Assembly: GCA_033811555.1 (NCBI GenBank)
Contig: JAPXOG010000016.1
Span: 1-16,177 of the forward strand
Direction: 5' to 3'
Source: EsbW-18 sp033811555
GTDB lineage: Bacteria; Patescibacteriota; Minisyncoccia; Phycocordibacterales; EsbW-18
DNA: 16,177 nucleotides
Part shown: positions 1 through 6,312 of the stretch, piece by piece
Position numbering within the stretch: the stretch's first letter is position 1
Layout of the letters: every line of letters starts with the position of its first letter
Notes under the pieces: model-generated
Database searches by the model: none
The model's input: only the letters and a program-made list of their open reading frames with translations
Told to the model about the DNA's origin: nothing
Translations under genes and position numbers: made by a program

Positions 1-25
1 CCTTTATTAAATTACACAAGGGGAC

Positions 26-31
26 TATAAT
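26..31 (+). promoter_or_regulatory. Possible -10 box upstream of the structured leader
   Basis: An exact TATAAT lies at 26-31. A weak -35 (TTTATT, 3-8) sits 17 nt upstream. A transcript starting near position 38 would run through all the hairpins between 58 and 212 towards the gene at 328. The -35 is poor and the DNA is AT-rich, so this may be chance. Confidence 0.3.
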
Positions 32-57
32 AAAAATACAAAGAATTTGCCGCCAAA

Positions 58-92
58 CTGGGCGAAGCCCAGAGTTCCGCTAAAAGCGGAAC
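58..92. repeat. Two tandem perfect hairpins
   Basis: Two short inverted repeats lie one base apart. The first is CTGGGC/GCCCAG around a GAA loop (58-72). The second is GTTCCGC/GCGGAAC around a TAAAA loop (74-92). Neither is followed by a T-tract on the + strand, so they do not look like + strand terminators. They may be part of a structured RNA or of a dispersed palindromic element with the next repeat. Confidence 0.6.
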
Positions 93-133
93 GAAAAACT
101 TGAAATCGTCCAATCCGAAAGGGTCGCTTCTGC

Positions 134-173
134 GGGCGGGCGGAAGGGGGGTCTGGGGGGAATTCCGCCCGCC
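134..173. repeat. GC-rich 11-bp inverted repeat with G-quadruplex motif
   Basis: GGCGGGCGGAA (135-145) is the exact reverse complement of TTCCGCCCGCC (163-173). The 17-nt loop is almost all G: G6, TCT, G6, then GAA-like flank. On the + strand the left arm plus loop gives G3-C-G3-CGGAA-G6-TCT-G6 (134-160), which fits the usual G-quadruplex consensus. The hairpin and the quadruplex cannot form together because they use the same bases. No second copy is seen in this window. It resembles dispersed intergenic palindromic repeats; that comparison is inference. Confidence 0.75.
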
Positions 174-196
174 TTACAAATTTTGGGCGAAATCAG

Positions 197-212
197 TTCG
201 AATTTTTTCGAA
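197..212. repeat. TTCGAA hairpin
   Basis: TTCGAA (197-202) is repeated at 207-212 around a TTTT loop. Each arm is a palindrome, so the pair is both a direct and an inverted repeat. It is the last clear structure before the gene at 328. Confidence 0.4.
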
Positions 213-274
213 AGCACACCGCCACGACAACCTGTTAGTTTTGAGACCCACATACCCGACGTCATGCGTCGACC

Positions 275-302
275 TTCAAGACCCAGTGTTGCAAAATATG
301 AT
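275..302 (+). promoter_or_regulatory. Candidate promoter of the TIG-domain gene
   Basis: TATGAT (297-302) matches the -10 consensus at five of six positions. TTCAAG (275-280) is a weak -35 at 16-nt spacing. The predicted start near 309 would leave a leader of about 19 nt before the ATG at 328 and would exclude the structured region from the mRNA. No clear Shine-Dalgarno sequence precedes the ATG. Confidence 0.35.
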
Positions 303-327
303 AAGTATTTATTAGTTAATAATCATT

Positions 328-1572
328 ATGAAAAAATATATTGTAATTGCCTCGTTGCTTCTATCGGTAGCAGTACCAACAGCCGTCTTCGCACAGACCT
401 CTGCTGACATCGAACTTCAAGGTCAAATGATGGAGTGCCTTTCGCTCCAAAACAATCTTGGTTATCAGTCACTAGATAACTTCACTAATGGAGAGGTGTC
501 CATATTGCAATATTTCCTTCAATTACAAGGTTATCTAAACTCAGAACCAACTGGATATTTTGGGCCTCTTACTTTCCAAGCTACAAAAGATTTTCAGAGT
601 GATAACGGCATTTCACCAACTGGATATGTTGGTCCAATTACTCGAGCAAAAATCGCTTCGATAAGTGATTGTGGTATTTATGATAACACTACTCCAGACA
701 CCACTCCGATACTCAAAACTGTTCCCCGGACAGTAAAAGATCCAGTTATTACCGGCGTCGGTTCACCTGCAAATCCTGCTAATTCATTCTATCCTGGTGA
801 TAGGGTAAGAATTATAGGATTAAACCTTCCTGAAAATGCGTTAGTATATATCGGCTCAACAACAGTCCAAGCTCAAAGCAATGCAAGTGGTTATAATACA
901 AACTTCTATGCTCCAAATACCCTAACGCCCGGAATATATAATTTATATGTTGTGGGTAATGGCACTCGAAGTAACATCGTACAAGTAACAGTTATGAGAA
1001 TGAGAGGAACTGTTACCGAAGATCCAATTATTACTATGGTTCGGGCTAAAGCCGCAGATGATTTTGAAGCTTATGTGGGTGAAAATCTTTATATTGAAGG
1101 CACAAACCTTGCTGGAAATTATATCAGTACGACAAAAGTCTATTTTGGAGAAGTGAGAGCCACAGTTAAACAAGCTAAAAGTAAACTTCTTAAGATAGTA
1201 ACGCCTAATCTGCCAAGTGGAACATATGATTTGACTGTTTCTAACGAAAAAGGCACTAGCAACCCTGTAAAGGTGGTTGTGCATGAAATACTGCCCGTAA
1301 TACCAACGATAAGCTTCGTGCGGGCGCCCACAGAAGATCGTAATATTCTGCATATGAATGAGCGCGCCAAAGTTTACGGTAATAATTTCAACGGGACTGT
1401 CTACGTCAAGCTAGTAGGTAAGGCACAGGAATATGAGGTTCAAGCATATAAAGTCTCTATTGGCTACGCCGACTTTATTGTTCCTACAGTTGCAACTACT
1501 GGAGAATTTGATATCTATGTTGAACAATCTGGTGTAACTAGTAACTCAATCAAAGTTCAGATTGTAGATTAG
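328..1572 (+). CDS. Secreted protein with peptidoglycan-binding domain and three IPT/TIG-like domains
   Basis: A 414-residue protein, probably exported and attached to the cell wall. Residues 1-22 form a signal peptide (KK start, hydrophobic core, VFA cleavage site). Residues about 55-110 look like a PG_binding_1 domain (LQxxLQLQGYL, TGYFGPLT, FQSDNGISPTGYVGPITRAKI). Three all-beta repeats follow, at about 138-222, 233-318 and 326-412. Each has the IPT/TIG pattern: an early proline or valine strand, a G-D/E-x-L-x-I-x-G-x-N-like turn, a Y/V-x-F/I-G segment, and a closing G-x-Y-x-L-x-V strand. There is no C-terminal membrane helix or sorting signal, so wall binding probably depends on the N-terminal domain. 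The role as adhesin or structural wall protein is inferred. The gene appears to stand alone, 91 nt before the next ATG on the same strand. Confidence 0.8.
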   Translation: MKKYIVIASLLLSVAVPTAVFAQTSADIELQGQMMECLSLQNNLGYQSLDNFTNGEVSILQYFLQLQGYLNSEPTGYFGPLTFQATKDFQSDNGISPTGYVGPITRAKIASISDCGIYDNTTPDTTPILKTVPRTVKDPVITGVGSPANPANSFYPGDRVRIIGLNLPENALVYIGSTTVQAQSNASGYNTNFYAPNTLTPGIYNLYVVGNGTRSNIVQVTVMRMRGTVTEDPIITMVRAKAADDFEAYVGENLYIEGTNLAGNYISTTKVYFGEVRATVKQAKSKLLKIVTPNLPSGTYDLTVSNEKGTSNPVKVVVHEILPVIPTISFVRAPTEDRNILHMNERAKVYGNNFNGTVYVKLVGKAQEYEVQAYKVSIGYADFIVPTVATTGEFDIYVEQSGVTSNSIKVQIVD

Positions 1573-1626
1573 TCATTATCAAATCAGTTCGTATCTCTAT
1601 CTGCCAAAATTGAAAAATCGCTCAAA

Positions 1627-1650
1627 CGCTCGGCGTATCGAGCGACAAGT
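1627..1650 (+). terminator. Weak rho-independent terminator-like hairpin
   Basis: CGCTCG (1627-1632) and CGAGCG (1639-1644) form a 6-bp GC-rich stem with a 6-nt loop. A run of five T begins about six bases later. It lies 55 nt after the stop of the TIG-domain gene and just before the ATG at 1664. The short stem and spaced T-tract make it a weak terminator. An alternative stem, TCGCTC (1618-1623) with GAGCGA (1640-1645), shares the right arm. Confidence 0.4.
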
Positions 1651-1663
1651 TTTTGGAATAACT

Positions 1664-2470
1664 ATGAATATAGAAAGGACCGAAATTAAACAACCAAAAA
1701 AGACAGATCGGAATATTGAGAAAAACCGCCTTGCCTTTATCGAGCAAGCGCGAAGTATTAAAATATCTGAAATAGACACGGAGTTTGACGAAAAAAGTGT
1801 ATACGAGTTGAACGCTTCATTGAATGAAGCGAAGTTGTTTATCCTCGGTGAAATACACGGCGTAAAAGAGAATGTGGATATTATCTACACTCTTTTCAAA
1901 AAATTTGGCTTTAAAAAATTGGCTTTGGAATGGGATGCAGAACTTCATGAGAAAACACAAAGATTTTTAGAAACAGGAGATCTTGACTTTGACGCGATAC
2001 AGGATAGTCCAGACGGACGAATTACTGCGGAACACTTCGCACTCCTCAAAAAATTGAAAGACGAGAACATGCTTGAAGCACTGGTATTTTTCGATGGAAA
2101 AACCAAGTCGGGAGAATGGGACGAGCGAGACGCAAATATGGCGAAAAACATTCTCGCCAATCTTTCTGACAGCAAAATGCTCGCAATTGCGGGTAATTTG
2201 CACGCTCAAACTGAACCCGTAGTGTTTGACGGAACGGAACATCATCCAATGGGCGAAAATATCAAAAAGCGAATTCCGACCGTACCTTTCGGCAAAATAA
2301 AATACCTTACAGGGCAGTATCATAATTACGGCGTAAAAGACTTTAGGGAAAAACCGGAAAGTGTTGATTTGCCGAAAGCAAAATTTTTCAAATCAGACGA
2401 AGGTATCTATGTGTTCGAGTTGCCAGAAGCGCACGCGGCGACCGTACCAAATCCGGAAGAGATTTTATAG
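1664..2470 (+). CDS. ChaN/EreA-like superfamily protein, cytosolic
   Basis: A 268-residue protein starting at ATG 1664. The open frame can be extended to a TTG at 1610, but that extension is Arg/Lys-rich and crosses the hairpin at 1627-1644, so ATG is preferred. The motif set fits the ChaN/TraB/erythromycin-esterase-like fold: an N-terminal LGEIHG (about residues 61-66) after a beta strand, an LALEW strand (Glu 89), an E-R-D-x-x-M-A helix (about 154-160) and an AGNLHA strand end (176-181). In this superfamily the Glu/His residues line a metal or haem site. The substrate cannot be told here. There is no signal peptide or membrane segment, and residues 1-50 are charged and probably helical. The gene ends with TAG and faces the - strand genes across a 251-bp gap. 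Family assignment is fairly firm; activity is unknown. Confidence 0.65.
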   Translation: MNIERTEIKQPKKTDRNIEKNRLAFIEQARSIKISEIDTEFDEKSVYELNASLNEAKLFILGEIHGVKENVDIIYTLFKKFGFKKLALEWDAELHEKTQRFLETGDLDFDAIQDSPDGRITAEHFALLKKLKDENMLEALVFFDGKTKSGEWDERDANMAKNILANLSDSKMLAIAGNLHAQTEPVVFDGTEHHPMGENIKKRIPTVPFGKIKYLTGQYHNYGVKDFREKPESVDLPKAKFFKSDEGIYVFELPEAHAATVPNPEEIL

Positions 2471-2721
2471 GAAAAAAATTTATCAAAATTCAAGATCTAA
2501 ATTTTCTTAAAAAAGTTCGGATTTTGACGACTATTGTCTCAGTTGAAAGAAATTTTTAAAATTACAAAAGAATCAAGCCTTATGCTCACTCAGTATCCTA
2601 TTGAAACAATTCGAAGCTTGAGGGACATGTGAAATACTATTCCTATAGCTAGCGAATATGCACAAGGAATTATGGGAACAACAAAATCTAATCCATTATT
2701 TTTAGTTACTTTACCGCACTT
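2471..2721. other. Convergent intergenic gap
   Basis: This 251-bp stretch separates the + strand ChaN-like gene from the - strand membrane protein. It holds only an all-AT inverted repeat (AAAATT/AATTTT, 2485-2505), which is too weak to call a terminator for either gene. A + strand frame from 2501 to about 2720 is open apart from two TGA codons (2525-2527 and within 2630-2632). It matches nothing I recognise. Confidence 0.4.
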
Positions 2722-4323
2722 CTATTCCCCATATATTTTCCTATACTCATCGCCACTTCTAAAATTGGTTGTAGCAGTGATTCCACCTCCTGATACATCC
2801 CAATTATCTTCCTTATTAGTTTCCCAATCGGCACCTATATTCTCAATAAATCGCCTATAATCCTCCTCGCTATAAAAAGATAACCTTAAACTACCAAAAT
2901 TTCCGCTCTCGTATTTAACTAAGTCATAATAAACGTAAACAAGACGACCGTTCTCAGTAGTTTTAACATCTGGTTCCCCTAAATATTTTGTCACATTGGC
3001 TATATTCTTTAACAAATCTTCCTCTTCAAGCTCTTTATACTCACTATAAGGCATCGCGACTCTTTTGGATTTAGAACTACCTTCTTTCTTATTTTTAACT
3101 TGTTTATTTTCTTCTTTCTGTTTTTCCTCTTTTTTAATCTGTTCCTCTTGGGCTGATTTTTCTTTTCGCTTTTGATCTGCTAACCAGCCAATAATTTGAC
3201 TTGTTACTTTCTCTAAGTCCATGTTATCTAGACCTAAGACAGAGGAAACTGAGGCAGTGCTAGGTACTACTTTTACTGATTTAGCCCAATTAGTAACTTC
3301 TTCCTTACTACCAGAAACAATTTCTCCGCCAACAGAAACGGCTTGATTAGGTAATTTAACAGTACCTGCTACATTTTCAGCGGCTTCTACTAGATTAATT
3401 CCGATCACTTTACCGTCTTGAGCAAGAGAAACTATTTGTTCTGCTCCAAAAGTAATCGCCCCCAATTTATCAGCTGCAGTGCTCAGATTTCCGGGAATAT
3501 TTACGATAGTTAACATGCCTGCTACTGGTTCAGTAACACTTCTTACCTCACCAATAACTTGAGCTACTTTATTGTTGTCTCCTAAAGCAATATTAGCTCC
3601 GTCTTCACCTACCTCTAAAACCAAATCAACACCGCCAACTATAACTGCTGTTTTAGCCACTACTCCACTGGCAGCAAAACCAGCTGCTCCTCCGGATAAA
3701 ACTACGCCACCAACAAAACCAGCTACTTTACAACCATCTTTGACAACTATGGCAGTATTTTCCATTTTTTGATAGGCATCTCCTTCTTCACCCCAAACAG
3801 AACGTTGTATATCGTCTTGTGCGCTATTTAATATTAATTGGGCTCGCTTTGCGTCCGTTCCCAAAAATTGGGCCAGGGTCTGAATTTTCTTACCATAAGG
3901 AGCTTTATCATAGATATCAGTGATTTCAGCGCTTGTCATAGCTCTAGCCGGAGTAATTAGGCGTTCTGTTAGTCTAGATAGACTTTGAGATCTAGCTTCT
4001 TTTTTAGCAAAATCTTTTGCCAATCCTTCTAGATATGTAGCTTGCTCATTAATAGCTCCCCAGGCGATGATTATTTCTGAAATATCTTCTTTCCAATCTT
4101 CATAGTCATTATAACGATCGTGTTTAGTAAGAGCCTCTTCAGTTAAAAGATGGAGAGTAAGATAGTTTTTAGAAATAGCTAAAGTGCTCTCTAAAACTTG
4201 TTGTTCAGCATTTTCTAATTCAGCATTATCGCTGGTTTTAGATGTCTTAGAACTATATAGCAAACCTCCTACTAGGATTAAAACCACTAAGATGACTCCA
4301 ACAAAAAGACGACGTTTAAACAT
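2722..4323 (-). CDS. Large membrane-anchored protein of unknown function
   Basis: A 533-residue protein that I do not recognise as a whole. Residues 7-23 are a hydrophobic helix after a basic start, acting as an N-terminal anchor or uncleaved signal. Residues 35-190 look helical and charged. Residues about 192-240 are rich in Gly, Ala and Val and hydrophobic, like segments that precede domains in some large secreted proteins. Residues 240-380 continue with short hydrophobic repeats. A Lys/Glu-rich linker (about 384-421), probably a coiled coil or extended arm, leads to a C-terminal domain (about 425-533). Its segment TKYLGEPDVKTTENGRLVY followed by YYD resembles the turn and strand of SmpA/BamE-like domains; this is a weak comparison. 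It is last in the - strand series, 64 nt after the kinase-like gene. Most of the protein would lie outside the membrane. Confidence 0.7.
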   Translation of the reverse strand: MFKRRLFVGVILVVLILVGGLLYSSKTSKTSDNAELENAEQQVLESTLAISKNYLTLHLLTEEALTKHDRYNDYEDWKEDISEIIIAWGAINEQATYLEGLAKDFAKKEARSQSLSRLTERLITPARAMTSAEITDIYDKAPYGKKIQTLAQFLGTDAKRAQLILNSAQDDIQRSVWGEEGDAYQKMENTAIVVKDGCKVAGFVGGVVLSGGAAGFAASGVVAKTAVIVGGVDLVLEVGEDGANIALGDNNKVAQVIGEVRSVTEPVAGMLTIVNIPGNLSTAADKLGAITFGAEQIVSLAQDGKVIGINLVEAAENVAGTVKLPNQAVSVGGEIVSGSKEEVTNWAKSVKVVPSTASVSSVLGLDNMDLEKVTSQIIGWLADQKRKEKSAQEEQIKKEEKQKEENKQVKNKKEGSSKSKRVAMPYSEYKELEEEDLLKNIANVTKYLGEPDVKTTENGRLVYVYYDLVKYESGNFGSLRLSFYSEEDYRRFIENIGADWETNKEDNWDVSGGGITATTNFRSGDEYRKIYGE

Positions 4324-4387
4324 AAAACTTAATTAAAATTATAAATAATAAATCAATATATAACCATAATATACCACAAAAACTCTT

Positions 4388-4915
4388 TTATTTTATTTTA
4401 AATTCCTTTTTTGCAACATCTAACTCATTCTCTACTTCAACTCGTACTAATTCTTGAAACTCGTTAATATAAAATAAACTATCAAATCCCTCGCTTATTT
4501 CTGGAGGTAATTCTTTAAAAGATTTTGCCATTCTTTCCATAGCGTAATCAGGCACCTTTCTTTCTCTAGATCTATTGCGCTCGTATGCTATATCCAAAGG
4601 AACTTCGGTAACTATTCCTTGTATTTTTTCTACTCCTAATCCCCTAACAAATTCTATAAATCTCTTTCTATCTAAATCTTTTACAAATGTAGCGTCAAAT
4701 ACTACAGTTTCACCATTTTTTAAAAATCCCTCTAACCTTTTATAAGCTTCCTGCCACACCTCTCTATTCTTTGTTTGATCCGAAGCATCTCCTAATAATT
4801 CAAAACGTATATCATCTGGACAAATATAATTATAAGAATTTTTTTCAGCAAAAGATTTTAAAGCTGTAGTTTTACCTGTTCCAGGCAAGCCAATCCCCAT
4901 AATAACTTTCAACAT
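4388..4915 (-). CDS. P-loop kinase of the polynucleotide-kinase-like (AAA_33) type
   Basis: A 175-residue soluble protein. The Walker A motif GLPGTGKTT is at residues 9-17 (Lys 15). A D-D-I-R segment (34-37) and the strand VVFDATF (71-77) fit the substrate-binding and Walker B-like positions of the T4 Pnk/zeta-toxin-like kinases. The segment R-N-R-S-R-E-R-K-V-P (113-122), followed by an M-E-R-M helix and EGFD (142-145), matches the lid and C-terminal part of bacterial polynucleotide-kinase-like ATPases. Such enzymes phosphorylate nucleic acid ends or small molecules; the substrate is not evident here. The ATG is 30 nt after the stop of the dehydrogenase gene, so co-transcription with it is likely. 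There is no antitoxin-like neighbour, which argues against a zeta toxin. Confidence 0.7.
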   Translation of the reverse strand: MLKVIMGIGLPGTGKTTALKSFAEKNSYNYICPDDIRFELLGDASDQTKNREVWQEAYKRLEGFLKNGETVVFDATFVKDLDRKRFIEFVRGLGVEKIQGIVTEVPLDIAYERNRSRERKVPDYAMERMAKSFKELPPEISEGFDSLFYINEFQELVRVEVENELDVAKKEFKIK

Positions 4916-4945
4916 AAATAAACTTAATTCTTAAATTCAATAAAA

Positions 4946-5623
4946 CTACCAAGGTACTCTGCTTTCTCCAGACCAAAAACCACCTGTGTCTTTGGGTGAT
5001 ATAGCAAAATTAAAAATTTCTTCTGAAGCTTCTTCTGGGGTTCTATCTGCATCTTCACTTCCCATATCTGTCTTTACCCAACCTGGATGTATAGATGAAA
5101 CAAAAATCTCTTCTTCTTGCAATCGAAGCGCAAGAGTTCTTGTGTACATATTAAGAGCTGCTTTTGAAATTTTATAACTTGGCTGTAAAAATGGGAAATT
5201 ACTTGCTCCTGGAAATCCAGTTCGTTCTAGAGATCCTGCCGTTGAAGAAATGTTTACGATATGTCCACCTTTGTTTACTAGCGGAAGTAATCGTTCAGTA
5301 AAATCAATCGTGCCTATTAAGTTAACTTCAAGAGTTTTTCGTAACTTCTCTATAACAACTCGTGTTTCATCTCTATCAAGTAAACAACCCGCGTTATTAA
5401 TTACGATATCTATCCTCGTATCAAGTCCTATAATCTCATTTATACACTGCACAACGGAATCAGAGGAAGACAGATATAGCGGTATGGTTTTAGAGCATTT
5501 AGATTCTTGTGCTTCTTCAGGGTCATATACTGTACCTATAACAAACCATCCTTCTGATAAAAACTTTTCAGAAAGCGCCTTACCAATTCCCTTGCCAACT
5601 CCAGTAATAACAACAGTTTTCAT
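4946..5623 (-). CDS. Short-chain dehydrogenase/reductase (SDR)
   Basis: A 225-residue classical SDR. The nucleotide-binding motif TGVGKGIG is at residues 7-14, NNAG at 76-79, the structural Asn in E-V-N at 101, the catalytic Ser in NISSTAG near 127, and Tyr 150/Lys 154 in YKISK. HPGWVKTDMG (179-188) is the usual post-active-site turn. The substrate cannot be inferred. I start the gene at ATG 5621-5623. The frame runs back to a TTG at 5677, but a perfect TATAAT lies inside that extension and the Rossmann fold begins right at the ATG. This enzyme type is often acquired horizontally; nothing in the sequence proves that here. The kinase-like gene follows 30 nt downstream. Confidence 0.85.
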   Translation of the reverse strand: MKTVVITGVGKGIGKALSEKFLSEGWFVIGTVYDPEEAQESKCSKTIPLYLSSSDSVVQCINEIIGLDTRIDIVINNAGCLLDRDETRVVIEKLRKTLEVNLIGTIDFTERLLPLVNKGGHIVNISSTAGSLERTGFPGASNFPFLQPSYKISKAALNMYTRTLALRLQEEEIFVSSIHPGWVKTDMGSEDADRTPEEASEEIFNFAISPKDTGGFWSGESRVPW

Positions 5624-5660
5624 TCTCTTATAGTAACTTTTTGTAGCCAATTTGTCATCG

Positions 5661-5689
5661 ATTATATGCAAAATCAAAAAAGCAGATAA
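5661..5689 (-). promoter_or_regulatory. Candidate promoter of the SDR gene
   Basis: On the - strand a perfect TATAAT (5661-5666) has TTATCT (5684-5689) 17 nt upstream as a weak -35. Transcription would begin near 5654, giving a leader of about 30 nt before the ATG at 5623. The promoter lies in the 87-nt gap after recO, so the SDR and kinase genes probably form their own unit. Confidence 0.5.
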
Positions 5690-5710
5690 TAACTAAAGGT
5701 TAAGCTTAGA

Positions 5711-6304
5711 TTATAGTTGCGACGCCTCAATAGCTCGATTAATTTCTGCTATTGCAACTTTATATATCGACGCAAACGACTCTACACTCTCTTTTGTAAA
5801 AGTGTTTATTTCAGAAAGATGCAAAGAATACTGATCATCATGCCGAACATATCCTAAAACATTAAGAATCCTCAGAACAAACAACGCCTCAAACCACCTT
5901 GAAGTTTCCGGTTGCAATTCATGAGTATCAAGAAAAGATAGACCATTCCAAACAACATTAAATAACGCACCTCCCTTTTCTTCTCCCACAACAAAACGAC
6001 GCACAAGAGACATTACGCGCAAAATTAGTGCGTGCTCTCGTGATTTATTTTTATGCCGAGCTAACAAAGAATCTATCGGCGAAACATTAGTAACGCGCCA
6101 ACCAGCACGAGTGCGAACCAAAGAAACATCACTTACTGAAAACAGTTGTAATCCATACCGATGCCGAGACATTACACTACGCGATGACTGGCATCTCGCA
6201 AACACGACACCCATGTCTTCGGTAAACAACCGATACATTCGGCTAGTTTCCCCCAAATCATTGTGCCCCAAAACGATTGCACGCGTGTGTGTCTTGCTAT
6301 ACAT
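5711..6304 (-). CDS. recO: DNA repair protein RecO, short form
   Basis: A 197-residue protein matching RecO, which loads RecA by displacing SSB and anneals single strands in the RecFOR pathway. The N-terminus (residues 5-35) has the family pattern: aliphatic strand IVLGHNDLGETSRMY, then LFTEDMG, opening the OB fold that runs to about residue 80. The C-terminal helical part includes a W-F-E-A-L-F-V-L-R-I-L-N-V-L-G-Y segment (137-152), as in RecO. The usual length is about 230-250 residues. This copy lacks the Cys cluster that many RecO proteins carry after LGY; only one Cys (38) is present. Reduced RecO forms are expected in small CPR genomes. The ATG is 8 nt after the ileS stop, so it is almost certainly translated from the ileS transcript. 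Confidence 0.8.
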   Translation of the reverse strand: MYSKTHTRAIVLGHNDLGETSRMYRLFTEDMGVVFARCQSSRSVMSRHRYGLQLFSVSDVSLVRTRAGWRVTNVSPIDSLLARHKNKSREHALILRVMSLVRRFVVGEEKGGALFNVVWNGLSFLDTHELQPETSRWFEALFVLRILNVLGYVRHDDQYSLHLSEINTFTKESVESFASIYKVAIAEINRAIEASQL

Positions 6305-6312
6305 GAGTCGTG

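Noticed and set aside
80..407. Three short overlapping open frames of 61-74 codons (80-265 -, 100-315 + and 183-407 +).
   Set aside because: They cross the hairpins and the G-rich repeat, have low-complexity Pro/Arg/Gly content, and the last overlaps the real gene at 328. They are probably spurious products of the repeat.
4388..4915. Zeta-toxin or other toxin-antitoxin kinase.
   Set aside because: The P-loop family is related, but there is no small antitoxin-like gene next to it and the lid and C-terminal motifs fit polynucleotide-kinase-like ATPases better.
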